In this document: in pieces, positions 1 to 11,900 of the stretch
Numbering within the stretch: the stretch's first letter is position 1
How the letters are laid out: the number at the start of each line of letters is the position of its first letter
Assembly: GCA_003049465.1 (NCBI GenBank)
Contig: PYSS01000066.1
Coordinates: forward strand, 154,815 to 218,814
DNA from: Magnaporthiopsis rhizophila
Lineage: Eukaryota; Ascomycota; Sordariomycetes; Magnaporthales; Magnaporthaceae
DNA: 64,000 nucleotides
Direction: 5' to 3'
Position numbers and translations under genes: made by a program
The notes under the pieces: model-generated
What the model was told of the DNA's origin: nothing
Databases searched by the model: none
Seen by the model: the letters and a program-made list of their open reading frames with translations, nothing else

Positions 1-12
1 ATTGGTCTTTTC

Positions 13-345
13 TTATATCGTCTTTCTCACGATTCTCCTGTATATAGAGAAGGTCTTCTCGTCAACCTTGCGGTCTTTCGGGGGCTGGCAGGAATCACAT
101 ACTATAAACCAAGGGATATATGCTCTCATTACGAATGAACTATCATGTGATATGACTCGATGATAAGTACGGCCGCAGTTGGACTTGCGATCACAGTCGG
201 GGATGCAGTTGGTGCCGCAGACTGGTAAAAGACGGTCGTGTTGATCCGGCGTCAGCATGCGACTTTTTGACATCACCCAAGAGATGCTTTTCCTTCTTTC
301 GCGGGCTTCTGTTTACAGCCAGGGCCGAAGCCACAGTTCCCCCAC
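13..345 (-). pseudogene. Chitin-binding (CBM18-like) chitinase fragment, edge of window
   Basis: On the minus strand, a stretch reading EGCCSKWGNCGFGPGC (about 345-300) is followed in another frame by PVCGTNCIPDCDRKSNCG (from about 225). These cysteine patterns resemble the hevein-type chitin-binding and linker part of fungal subgroup C class V (GH18) chitinases. No catalytic domain is visible before the stop near position 13. A possible intron (GTGATG...TACCAG) between the two pieces does not restore one frame, and the first piece lacks part of the usual finger. I read this as a degraded 5' part of a chitinase or chitin-binding gene, possibly continuing off the left edge. The call rests on short motifs only. 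Confidence 0.3.
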
Positions 346-681
346 TTGCTACAACATCCCTCTGCGTATCTGCTCGTCGGACTGCAGCCTGGGCGGCGAG
401 TACTCCAAGTGCGGCGGCCCCTGGGTAACACGGAAATCCCGCCGGTCGCCCCGCTCTGCGTGTCCGGGGAGAGCTGCACGACCCAGCCGAGGGGCACGTG
501 CGAGTCCATCTCGGCGGCCCACGGCATCTCGTCAGCCTCGCTCTACATGGGGAACCAGGACCGGGTGCCGGACTGCGGCGAAGTCGACGCGGGCGTCTCC
601 ATCTGCATCCCGCCGCCGTGCACCACGTACAAGGTCCTTCTGTCGAATACGTGCGGCGCCATCAAGGGGCCGTTGTCCTAG
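346..681 (+). pseudogene. LysM-domain protein fragment
   Basis: The frame ending at a TAG at 679-681 encodes, at about 455-680, a LysM-like segment: a CESISAAHGISSASLYMGN core, then a CIPPPCTTYKVLLSNTCGAI end. This matches the fungal LysM pattern of C..I...G(I/V)S...L...N with flanking cysteines. LysM domains bind chitin or its oligomers, and in fungi are often secreted effectors lying beside chitin-binding chitinase genes. Upstream, a cysteine-rich stretch (CSSDCSLGGEYSKCGGPW, about 378-425) is in a different frame, so a signal peptide and N terminus cannot be assembled. The protein stops after one domain. It is probably a relic; a small intron that I cannot place could still rescue it. Confidence 0.4.
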
Positions 682-2345
682 CTCGGTCTCGGTCTCGGCT
701 TAGGGCACTGCTGTTCCCACCTTTGCTGCGGATGAGCCTGGGAGCACTGCTACTAGGGAAAACTGCGAATGCCAAAGGTAGGTAGGTAGGTAGGTAGGTA
801 GGTTGGTACCTAGAACAGAGACAGTGAATGATACACCTATATCGAACCGAGTGCCAAGGAATATCCCATTGCCAAAAAGACCAGGGCCCTCGGGTTTCAA
901 GCCGCCATGCGGACCGGCCCGGGATTTTGTATCTGTATGGACAATTCGAGCCGTACGTGGTCACGAGTTGAATGGGGTTGAGAAAAAGATGTGGATGGCG
1001 TTCGCCTCTTATACTTGGGGGCAGGCAGTCCAAGCACTCGACGCACAACCCCACAACAGCACACATCTGGTCCAGTAAGAGAACCACATACAGCTACGGC
1101 CCCGCCACTACTGTGTAATGCTATCGTTCGTAAAAGCGAGGGTGCTATGGTCGATGGGGAGCGTTGCGATCTCATTGATGACCGGGTGGATATTGTGCTC
1201 TTTGTGGGAGAACTGGGCCTTGTGCCAGTGGCCTTCAACCGCGGTATAGATTTCCTGATGACTGCAACTGCCTCCCCGGTTCTATATGAGCATCTGGCGC
1301 TTGTGTGCCGACGGTTGAAGTCTGTGTTGATCAAGGACGAGCGGTCGATCGGTCGCGCATCTTTCCGTCCCCGTTGGCGAAAACCACGCAGGTTTCGAAG
1401 TTTGAACTTCGACAGTCGACCATGTCGTCGAGGTGGACAAGACCTGCAATCTTCGATAGAAGCCTGCATCTTCCCGGCATCTTGGGCCCAGGAATCTGGC
1501 TGCCACTCCAGGTTCGAAGGCTCGAGCGATCCAGAACCCTACCCAAGTCTCAAGTCTCGTGTAGTGACTAAACCACAAGGATAGATGGCATACCCTACCG
1601 GTTAGAAGAAGCGCGCCGTTTTCTTATGCCCACGATGCTTATCCGTGCGCACATTCGAACTCACCGTCTCGATGTGCTGTTGGCGGTGGATGGGAACGGA
1701 AAAGAGGGCCCTATGACAATTCTCTAGGAAAAAATGACCAGAGCGCAGCACACAACGAGTGAACAAAGCAGTGCCGCCGTATGAAAAGAGGAAACTGGAA
1801 AAAGAGAAGGCTGCACACGACAGCGACGGCCCATGTGTGTCACGCACGAAGGCAGAAGGTTTCACCCTTGGCCACGCCCACGGTCTACGAAATGAATCAC
1901 GTAAGGAGACATGGAAACTCGATGCAAATGTATACCAATCATTACATTGACACCGAACCTAGTTATTTTTTCCTCGTCCCAAGTCCATAACCATTTATCG
2001 TCCATCGTAAGAATAGCACATCGCAGAGCAGTCGCCGCCGAGCGAGCGAGGGATGATTCTGTGGCTTTTTGTTTGCCCAAGGGTGGGGACCATTCTTGTT
2101 TGTGCCATCTTGTGTTTCTGTCCTGTTGGTCCTCGCGTCAAGACTCGGGTAAAGAAAGCCTAGTTGCTGAAGATGGGTGGAGATCATCATAGCTGCCTCA
2201 AGCCGTGTCCCGCGGTGTACCAGAGAGACCCGCTCTAGGTCAGATCAGATCGATTCCCAAGACGTGATCCATGAGATGTGGAAGACGACCAAGCCCAGGT
2301 CCTTCCCAACGCCTAGCCACCCAGACCGCAGCGGGCCCCACCCGT
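682..2345. other. Gene-free stretch with a GGTA microsatellite
   Basis: No supportable gene. A (GGTA)n tetranucleotide repeat lies at 777-806. Open frames between 890 and 1590 run on both strands, but show no family motif or convincing codon pattern. Confidence 0.5.
777..806. repeat. (GGTA)n microsatellite
   Basis: About six consecutive GGTA units, the last degenerating to GGTTGGTACC. Confidence 0.9.
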
Positions 2346-2852
2346 TTACAGGTCCTCGCAGTAGTCGATGGTGGTGGTGACAGTGACGGTGGGCGTGGGG
2401 GCGGTGGTGATGGTACCGGTGATGCTGAAGCAGCTGCAGGCCGAAGCGTAGGCCGGAGCACCCGAGCACTGGGTGGCGTAGGCGGGCAGGGCCGAGGGGA
2501 CGACGGTAGCCTGGCGGATCTCCAGGGCGCCGTCGCGCTTGGCAACTATGGTGCCCTCAGCCTCGACGGTAACGGTGACGGTGCTTACACAACGGCGGAA
2601 CGAGTTAGTTTGCTGTGTTACCAAGCACGAAAAAAGAAGCACAGCGGGGGTTATTATTGTAGCTTACGCCGGCGCAGGAGTGACGGTCGTCCTCAGGAAG
2701 CTGGAGCAGTCGGCCGAGCGCAGCGACACGGCAGGGAGCCCGGCGCGGGTGCCGGTGATGGCACGGTTGCAGTTGTTGCCGGCACACTCGCGCTTCTCCA
2801 CCACGCCGGCAACGGCCAGGGACGCGACGGACAGGACGACGGCGACCTTCAT
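2346..2852 (-). CDS. Small secreted cysteine-containing protein, 140 aa
   Basis: Two exons on the minus strand, 2852-2668 and 2583-2346. The intron at 2667-2584 starts GTAAGC and ends GTAAG; joining them keeps the frame (codon GC|C). The N terminus MKVAVVLSVASLAVAG is a signal peptide, followed by a possible Kex2 site (EKR) and ECAGNNCNRAITGTR, a motif I have seen in secreted proteins of Sordariomycetes. Seven cysteines lie in the mature part. The end is a Thr/Val-rich stretch (PTPTVTVTTTIDYC). It is probably exported and disulphide-bonded; the function is unknown. A TATATA stretch sits upstream near 2990, with a purine-rich leader on the coding strand. Effector, cell-wall or spore-surface roles are all possible. 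Confidence 0.75.
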
Positions 2853-5636
2853 TGTGAGGGAGGGTGAGGGTGTTTGTTGTTTCTTGAGATTCCTGTCGAG
2901 CGGGGTCTACTGGCGGGGTGCGGACCGTGGATCTGAGCTGGGCTGAGGGAGGGAAGAAGGAGAGGAGCGACGAGGATGTGCCTGGCGATATATATGTATG
3001 TAGGTACAAGGTAACGGTGTGTGTGGGTGTGCCTGACGACGACCTCCCATGGCACACCTGTCTATCACACCCTCCCTTGCCGGCTGCTCAGCCCGACGGA
3101 AGAGGGGACTAGAGCTGGAGAAGGGCGATTGCAACCCTGGGACGGTGGACATGCATGGCGTGGGAGCGAGAAAGTCTTGGTAGTGGGCGCAAAAGTCTCT
3201 ATCTCCTGGGGCCCTGTTCTCTGCCTTTGCCCTTCTCGGGCAGGTCCTCAGCGCACGCCTGCAGCCAGCCCCACAGCCAATATTGATCCGGGCCGTGAAA
3301 AAAGGCTGGGGTTTGGTTGGGGTGGTGGGCTGAGGCTGCAGGTCGTTTGTTGTTTGTTGCTGGCCCTGCCCAGCCCAGAAGGGAGCGCGAGCCAGGAAAG
3401 TGGGACGCTCAATGAGCACAGGGCCAGCGAATTGCGCAACCACGACGGGGAAGCAGACTCTAGCCCAAGTCCAGTCCAGCCTTCGTGCGGAGAGAAGCAC
3501 ATATTCGCTTGGTTGAAGTCCCCGTCCAACGGCCGCCGGGCAGAAAAGCAGAAATCCACCTATGGGAACGTGCCATGCGCCAACGGGGAGCCCACTCTGA
3601 AATGCGAGCGACACCCGGTTCGCAGAAGGAGTTGGTTAGGTGCTCCTCACGCGCAGCTGACATGCTCCATTTTCGTCGTCTTTTAGTGCTCGTCCCAAGG
3701 AAGCGAAAAGCCTAGCAAGGCTGTGAGTGGCTGGCTTTTATCGTGGCCTGCTTGCCGAGACTTCCTTTTTAGCCGTCGCGTCGGCGAGCGGGCACACACC
3801 GCCCCTCTCACTCACATAACTTCCGTAAAGAGAAGGTGGGCTGATGTCAAGGCATGTAGCCGAGGCCGCCGCCAGCTATCGAATTGCGACACAGCTGGTT
3901 AGGTCTCCAATTTGTTTTTCCCGTACGGTGAGTGAGGCCATACTCGATGGCCAGTCCATCCCGTCCATGGAATAAACAGCTCTCACCAGAAGCACCTACC
4001 CGAACCCTCGGGCCGTCTCCGTCCAATATTTCTCGTGTTGACAGAAACCGACCCGAACGAGACCGCCACACAGGCAAGGATTCTCATCCATCCGCACTGA
4101 AAACGGGACAGCGCCTCAGCTCGGAGAGCGCCTTTCCGAAAGCCGCCGGGAGGCCTTTTGACGCCCGGCTGTGAGTGTGTGCTCTCACGGGCTGTTTTTA
4201 TTATCCAAACAACGAATGTTGGACCCTGTCTGTTGATGTTTCATTAAACTGCAGGTAGCCTCTGCCTCGACCAACAGCCGAGCTGCCCTGGTCGCCCCTC
4301 GACGGTACGAAGAAATTGGACACTCAAAAAAAGATTATGGTAAACCAAAACAACCATGTATCTTTCGGAAGGTGCGTTGGCAGGAAGCCAAGGCGCTCCC
4401 AAAATAATGTGCCAAGGCAAACCCCCTGCCCCAACCAGGGAAGGATTCGGAGCCGACTTTTCTGGCCGGTCCCCCGACTTGCTTGATTGCACGTGGGTGG
4501 CAGCTCTGACAGAGCTTCAATTCTGATGCCATGCGAAAACGCAAAGGGGCTCGAGCTCTGCGCCAGCCATGACATGCGTCATTCTGAACGCTACCACGCA
4601 CAGGCCACACAACCATCACCACCACTTCCCGATTGTCTCGACTACAGCGCCTTTCCGTATATTTTCGTCCAGCTGCTCCCGACGGAATATGTTTTTCCAT
4701 AATGTCGCCCATGATCAAGTGTTGGAAAGACCGGCCAAACCGGCGGGGCAACATTCACAATTGGCATTTGCTGATGCGCTCGCTCTCACAAAGCCCAAAG
4801 GCGGGCCCCAAAAACTCACATGCTCCAACGCAAACGCGCCAAGCATCGACAACATCGCGCCTTTGCATGGGATCGACTTTCCCTAGCGCGGGCCCGGCTC
4901 TGATAATCATCATTTAACCGCCCCGGATTTGGTGCGGCGACCAACGCAGCCACCTCGTCACGCTGCGACACTACCGTCGATCGGGATCGGATGGACCTCT
5001 TTGCGACATTCGCGGGGACCCGAATCTGAAATGCTCGTGTTGCAGTGACATGGCATGCCACCGTGCCCTCTGAACCCAACTTTGGCCGTTATTTGTTTGG
5101 ATGGTGAAAACAAACAAAGAAAAAAAAAAAAAAAAAGCCAATTGCGGCGTAAAAACGTCACGTTGTGGATCGGCGTTCGCAGCATTGAGCTAAAAGTGTA
5201 AGCGACAAGTTTCGCGGGCCCAGTCCTTTGACGTCATGATATGCCCCCCAAATCTTGAAATGTCGCCAAACCATCAACCAGCGCCAACGCAGAATCGGCA
5301 GTCTTGCCCAAGCTTGCCATGCGCCCGGGAAGCCCCTGAGATCTCGATTGCATCCTTGGACAAAAAGCTGTTCTTGGACCCTATAACACTCCACCATTAT
5401 CGCCGCATACGTCTTAGGTGGCCGCTTTCGATACAAGATGGCCCCGTCTCCCCTTTTTCACCCACCCCGCGGGCAAAAAGTCTCTGCGTGTAATCCTCTT
5501 TGACCGTTTATCCACCGCATTTCGAGAATAGGTATCATCGTGTGAGACGCCTCTCCCGTTTCCTCTCGGAGCACCTAGAACAAAGGAACACACAGTCATA
5601 CCCGCACAAGTTGGCAATACCACAACGGCCGTAATC
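2853..5636. other. Gene-free intergenic stretch
   Basis: No gene that I can support. It should hold the promoter of the secreted-protein gene on its left and that of the proline-rich gene on its right. A run of 17 A residues lies near 5119-5135. Confidence 0.4.
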
Positions 5637-6456
5637 ATGGGCAGCTCCAAATTCCACATGCTCAGGAAGCTTGTGTAAGTTTTCCCTTCCGCCGACGCAG
5701 AAGAACCCGCCGGTCGAGTCTAACACCCGACGTCTGAACCCAAGGAGCCCCGCAAGACACCAGCCGCTCCCCGACGACCCCAGCGACGAGCTGGCCATGG
5801 TCGGCAGGTCCGAGGTGCCCGTCTGCCTGGCCGCCGATAGACCCCCGGCACACCTCTTGCGGTCCCTTTACAGCCGCGACGCATCACCTACCTCGAGCGG
5901 CGCCAGCAAGGGGCCACCACCACCACCACCACCACCGCTCACCCCGCCCAGGTCACCGCCCCGATCGGCCGCCGCGGCCGGGAACTCTGCATCGGGCAGC
6001 GGCAGCCCCATCACGGGGGCGCCGCCAGATAGTCCCCTGAGCGGCTATCGGCGGTCGCCCGTGCCGGAGCCCATCATGGAGGTCGACGAGCTGGAGGAGG
6101 AGGAGGAGCATGAGCCGCTCCGGCCAATCGACGCCGCGGCACCACCACCACCACCACCACCACCACCACCAACAGGCCTGGCGTCGTCAAGACCCCGCTG
6201 TTCGCTGGAGAGCATCCCCGAGACGCCCACACCTCTTGACGAGGGCGACGGCGAATTGGGCAGCGACGAGACGTTGCCGTCTCTCACCGCGTCGTCGTCG
6301 TCATCGTCGTCGTCGGCCGCGTCCTCGCTGGCGGGGAGGCCGTCGAGTGACGACGGGGTTGATATAAATGGAGCTGTTGCCCTGCCGCCGCCGGCGGAGG
6401 TGACTGACAAGGAGACGCTGGCCGGGAGCCAGCCGGTGCGGGTCGCTGACTTTTGA
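5637..6456 (+). CDS. Proline-rich disordered protein, 249 aa
   Basis: Exons 5637-5674 and 5745-6456 are joined over a 70-bp intron (donor GTAAGT, branch TCTAACA, acceptor ACCCAAG) that keeps the frame. The protein starts MGSSKFHMLRKLV. It then has low-complexity tracts: two long polyproline runs coded by CCA/CCG repeats, a Glu-rich stretch (LEEEEEHE) and a polyserine run. No folded domain is recognisable, so it is probably an intrinsically disordered scaffold or regulatory protein. The polyproline and polyserine tracts are trinucleotide repeats, so length polymorphism between strains is likely. The basic N terminus could be a targeting signal, but this is a guess. Confidence 0.6.
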
Positions 6457-7085
6457 CAGGCTGGGGAAGTGTGGGGTTACATGGACGGGCGTGTCTTTGG
6501 CGTAAACGGCGTCGTGGCTGCCATGGTGGCCAGGGGTTCAAGTTTTGCTTTTTCTGCATTCGACTCTTTATTTTGCATTATTCTTCATACAACTTACGTC
6601 GAAAGGACCGGAACTGGCCCGTCACTTCCCAACTACGCTGGTACAATAACACTAGTAGTTATTTGCGAGGCGGACATTCCGCAACCAAGTTGAACATGTT
6701 CTCGTTTCAAGCAGAACGGACAAAAGAGCGTCCCCTAAAACTACAGCTCAGAACCCGTGTGAACGCCGTCATAACAAAAACATACCGTAGGTCAAATGCC
6801 AACAGGAAAGCAGCGTCTGCAGACCGCCCGGTGAAATAGCGAAGGGACACCCAGCTTCCATCCTGCTTCAGCCCAAAACCCGGAACAGCACAGGACTGCC
6901 CGATATGTCCAACCACGCCGTGTTTGCCATCAATGTCCCATCCTATCCATCCCTGCCAATAGAATTTAACCGTGTATACCTATACAAAGGAAGATAAAGA
7001 GAACGAACCGGCTTACATGGAACAATCACTGAAAATTACAAGGGAACCATCACTAACGAGTTACAAAGGAACATCTCGTCTCACA
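6457..7085. other. Convergent 3' intergenic region
   Basis: Lies between the 3' ends of two convergent genes; no gene seen. Expected to hold both 3' UTRs. Confidence 0.5.
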
Positions 7086-8943
7086 TTACTTTGGCTGAGG
7101 GTGGCTCGAGTCGCTCCCAGGGGGGTTGGGCGATTGGCTTTGCTGAAAGGGTATGCCGGTGGGCGAAGTGGGGTCGGTCGGGGGGCTTGTAAGCCCGGTG
7201 TCCGTCTGGCCCGACACGGCGTCCGGGGGACCGTAGTAGCCGTGGATGTGGATCTCGGCCGACTCGCTGACGACGTCCAGATTGCCCGGGGCCGCCGCCC
7301 TTTGATACGTCGCCGGAGGCCGCGCTACGGCCCCGGGGCTATTAGGGCCGTCGCTGGTGGGCCGCCTTCTGATCTGCTGGGGCACGACGCCGGCGGCGAG
7401 CTCGCTGCTGGTCTGCTCAACGGGCAACTCCGAGGCGTGCGAGACCTGGCCAACAAGCTCGGCTGGCAGGCCGGGAGAGCCGAGACCGTTGTCGCTCGAA
7501 AGTTCGTGGCTGCCCCACGATTGGACACTGACGTTGCTGTTGCTGTGGTGACGCCGCGACCTGTCCTGCTGCTGCTGGGCGCGCTGCTGCTGGGCGATGG
7601 CCGCGGCCGTCAGGGGCACCGCCGGGCCCAGCGACCCCATCATCTCGGCGGCTACCGCGGTGCCTTGCGAGTCGATGCTGCACCTGAAGTTGGTGCTCAT
7701 CCCCACCGAGTGGCGAGGGTTTGACGTCCCGTTCCGTACCGCCTCGGGCACGTCAAAGTAATCGCCACTGAGGCTGGTGTGTCTGCCGTCCGGGTTAGGC
7801 GTGGGCCGAGATGAGGGGGTGATGTCGGACGAAACGCGCCCTGCGATGGTGGAGGCGGGCACGCCGGTGCTCTGCATGGGCGTTTGCAGCGCCGTGGACG
7901 CGTTGCTCTGGAGCAGGTCATCATACTCCATGGCGTCGATCTGCGACGGTGTGGGCTTCGGGTAGCCGCCGATGCCGCCGAACGAAGACTGCGTCATGTG
8001 CTTGTGCGATCGGTTCGTCCTCGTGGCCGCCGACGAGCCGCGACGGGACTCGTCCACCGCCTGCTGCGTTTGCCTCAGCCGCCGCACGATCAGGAAGGTG
8101 GCGACCACCACGACGACAAGCAGGCCTCCGACGCCGCCCGCAATGCCGCCAATCTGCGCCGTCGTGAGCCCGCCTGAGCCCCCTGTGGGAACGTCGGACG
8201 GCTGGATCTTGTCCAACGCCGTGACAAATAGCTTGGGGAGGTTGGTGGTACCATCTGGGAGACCGGTGGGCGACGGCGGTATTGATGTTGTTGTCACCGT
8301 GATCGTCCTAGTGGTAGGCCGAGAGTTTTCCGTCGTAGTTTTTGTTTCCGTGATAACATATGTCTTGGGGTCCGTCGAAGTGCACTGGTTTAGCCCGCAG
8401 CCCATGCCGTTGAGACAGCATCCTCCACCAAGGCTGGCAGCGCAACTGAACATGCCAGTGGGACAAGGAAGGTCTGGCAGCGTCCCGCCCACCGGTGGGA
8501 CGCATCCCAGGTTCTGACATATATAACCTGTTTACCCAAGAGACACAATGGTCAGACTCATCGAATGGTAAAGCGGTTCAACAGGCGGACCAACCTTCGG
8601 GACAGCAATTCCCTCCCAACTCGAGGGGACAGGGGTAAAACCCCTTGACCTTGTTACACGACCTACCGCCGCCAGCCGTGGTTGCGTAGCAGTGGTCTTT
8701 CTCGCAGGCGTATGAGTCTGGGCAGCATGCGCCGCCTAGCGACTCAGCACACATGTAGTTGCCAGCCGGGCATCGCGGCTCGCGCTTATGAAGCTCCTGG
8801 AACATGGTGACGTGGACCTTTTCTATCCTCTGGACCATATCTCTCTCCCTCCCAAGAAGCGTTGCGTCGACGGTGCATGGCAGTAGTGCTCCCAGCAAAG
8901 CGGCGGCGGTGAGGGCACCGCCCAGATCGGCTCGCTGCATCAT
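7086..8943 (-). CDS. Single-pass membrane protein with cysteine-rich ectodomain, 596 aa
   Basis: Exons 8943-8595 and 8527-7086 on the minus strand. The 67-bp intron (GTTGGT...AACAG) rebuilds the motif NCCPEG|YICQNLGCVPP in frame. A signal peptide (residues 1 to about 27) precedes three related cysteine modules of the type C(P/A)...LGG.CCP.G..C...C, near residues 57-90, 98-126 and 136-165. Next come a Ser/Thr-rich stalk (TTRTITVTTTS), a transmembrane helix at about 242-264 with a basic stop-transfer (RRLRQ), and a cytoplasmic tail of about 330 residues that is Gln-, Ser- and Pro-rich. This layout resembles fungal surface receptors or wall sensors (a Mid2/WSC-like arrangement), but I cannot name the family. 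The cysteine modules resemble those of GPI or adhesin-like wall proteins. The donor GTTGGT is non-consensus; a second candidate donor 15 bp downstream, also GTTG, would give a poorer module. Confidence 0.75.
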
Positions 8944-11900
8944 TGCAGCGCTCGTTGGGATGGATGATCGGGAAGGCAGGTGGGTGGCGGCGACCGGATT
9001 TGGGTCCTTTGGTCGCTGAAAATGGCCCGCGCCCAGGGGGAGCTGATGGTACCCCTGTCCCAGTCAGGCGGAAGCGCAGGTAGGTATCCGAAGCTGTTTG
9101 TAAAAAGAAATGTGTAGGGCTGCTGTTGCGATGCCAAAGCGTGGGTGGCTTCCCTTCGTTTTCTTTTTTGCTTCTTTATTTTCCTGCCTTGGGTCGAGGC
9201 GATGGACGAAGATGTGATCAAGATGCACAGCTCGCGCGGAATGAAAACGCGCGGGACAGAGACGGGGCCCTGAGGGCGGACACTCCAGATAAGAGGGAGG
9301 AGGGGAGGCAGGACGGTGGAGTGTAATACACAGCTTATGCACATGGTTGCAGGGGGGCACGGCTAATGGCTAAGACCTTGTCGTGGCAGCCCACACTTGC
9401 AACCAACGGACACTACCAATGTAACCGCTCAATGCGGGACATTTCATATGTCGTGTAAGGCTGTGGGACGGCGGCCCCCGAGCTGTGGGTTCACATCCGC
9501 GAGAGGACTCTGCCACGTAGAAGCGGTGGCACAGCGTCTGGTGGCCCTGAGGTGCGAGGCAAAATGCAGCCGGTTGGTGCATCGACCATGAAACTTTTCA
9601 CAACACACAACTGCGTGACCATAAAGCTGAACCGCGGTGAAAAACGAGTGTTGCCATTGTTAGATCGATCACCTCCATGCCCTGGGTGATTATTAGATCA
9701 GCGCCCGGCACAACTCGAAGGGGGAGGGAAGAACAGGGGAGAAGGCAGCAGGATGAGGAGCTGAAGCAAGCCCAGAGCGTCGGGAGCGAGATCGCCAGGC
9801 AGTTGCCCCCGGCTCTCCGCTCTTTTCCGTGCTGTCACCGCAAAGGACGGAGAGAAAAAAATACCGACTTGTGGGTGTGAGGGACAAGCGAGGGCCAAGC
9901 CTGCTGCCGAGTCCTTTCACTCTCACGCACCACCCTCTCAAAACGGCCTTTCTTTCCCCACAGAGCCCAATAATGGGGTGGGGGTTACACAAAACACGCT
10001 GATTGGCTGGGCAGCAGCACAGCAGACGGGGCTGGCATGCCAAAAGGGCCGCAAGCAGCAAAGAGACCGGACAGGCAGCCAACGGGTATTTTGCACAACA
10101 CACCCTCAGGCCGGTGCAACGTGAGCGTGCGGGCGGGTCATGACGATCCCTGCGATTGAAATATTGGTGGGACTTTCCAAACTTAGCAGTTGGCCGCCGG
10201 CCTAGCACGCATCAATCCTAGGCCGGCTGCTCAGCTCGGTCGCGGTAGAGGTCGGGCGAGGGGCGTGCACTCCTCCAGGCTGCCACCAAGGGAAGCGAGG
10301 AAGCGAGGAGGCTCCGTCGGCTGCCGACCTCGGTGTCGCGCACAAAGCAACGTGACCCCTCGCCCCGTGTACCCGAGAACGCTAGAGAAGATGTGAGTGG
10401 AGGAGATCTACGGATGCGAGAGGGCGGGGAGGGCAAAACGCCAGACGACGACGACGACGACGACGACGACGACCATTTTTCTGAGCTGTGCCGCACAGGG
10501 GCGTGCGTGGCTGGGTTTTCTGCAAAAGCCCCGCGACACTCTCGGCAATGGCAGTCGGCGCGTTCAAAAGGTCAAGTTTGCTTGGCGTCCTTTGGGGCCC
10601 GAGAAATTGATTGGAACCGGGTATTTCGGGTTGCGATCGTGGAATTGCCAGACCAGGGGGCGTATGGTTGTTGGCTTGGTGCTTCCATTTTCGCAGTGTC
10701 CAACGCAGCGAGTGGCGAGTGGTCAGTTGAGGCCCAAGAATCGGTCCATGTGTCAGTGTCATTTTTGGGGTCCCTGCACTGTGGAGCTGCCAGTCGACTC
10801 GGCCCCCACCGTGAGGCCCCGGACACGACCGGCAAGGAAGGAGTTGGTCGGCCCCGGAGCGTGAGCTCGAATGCGCCTGCCTGCCCGGTCCTTTGGATAC
10901 AACATCTCTTGGAGCAACGATTAGCTCATTGCGCAGTGGAGTCGGCTGTGCAACGAGGCGTGCACCTGTCCCGATGTGGACACTGGACGGTGTAAAAATT
11001 GATCCTTCTCAGCACGCCGTAAGCATGCCACAGTGGCACAGCGAAGCTTGACAGCTTATATCAGACTTCAAGACTGCCTCCTCGTGCTTCTAGCAAAATT
11101 CCTTTTCAAATGCATATTTGGAAGGGTGGAGAATGTGCGCTTATGTATGACTGGACACGAGGCTGTCGGCGGGAAGCTTTTACGATATCGAGCTCGTTTG
11201 TCATCATCACATGGCTCCAAAATGCGTGAGGAAAGGCCAGGCTAGAGCCGTGGCCGCTGGCTAGTCATGCTAAAATCCAACGGACCTACCGATTCCCGAC
11301 CGGCTCCGACAGGGCTAAAGAAGAGCGTCCCTCCCTTCCCGGACGGCTGGGATGGGTCCGCCGACTTGCGGAGCCAGATTGCGGGCGGGATGCCGAGATC
11401 GGCACCGCGATTAAAGCGCGCGTATGGCTTCTCTCGGCTGCCGCGGCCGGGCTCCCACTGGCGGCGGTGGATGGCGACACCGGCTCAGCAAACGCAGCGG
11501 TGGCAAGCGGCGTGGGGAACGGCGTCAGTACGCGCCACCATGATGCGGCCAGAATGCGGAAAGGGAACCGATGGAAATCGACACTTGAGCTGCGGGGCTG
11601 GGGGGTAGCGGAGCAGGAGAATGGCGTGGATGTGAATCTTGTTGGTAAAAATTCGGTCCGAAGAACTGCTGGGGCAATCTGAGAGCTTCGACCTAGACGG
11701 TAAGCAGATCTTGTTCCAGGTAAAAGAGGAACGCTCCTGACGGCATGTTCGCCGCGTGGCATGGTATTCATGCTACGCAGCCAATTAGGGCCAAACAAAA
11801 CGATAGTTTGGGACATGCGCCCGACCGGATACATTAACAAGCAGTTAACTCAACATAAGGCAGATAAGTAGCATTAACAAGTCGCCCGCTGAATTTCTAG

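Noticed and set aside
897..1584. Overlapping open frames of 190-197 codons on both strands
   Set aside because: No motif, compositionally biased, and equally open on both strands; looks like GC-driven chance.
9693..10995. Frames of 171 and 220 codons around a (GAC)n repeat
   Set aside because: The length comes from GC-rich sequence and the trinucleotide repeat; no domain, and no signal peptide followed by a coherent protein.
11286..11840. 184-codon minus-strand frame
   Set aside because: Ser/Pro/Arg-rich low-complexity translation without a family match or introns; the opposite strand is equally open.
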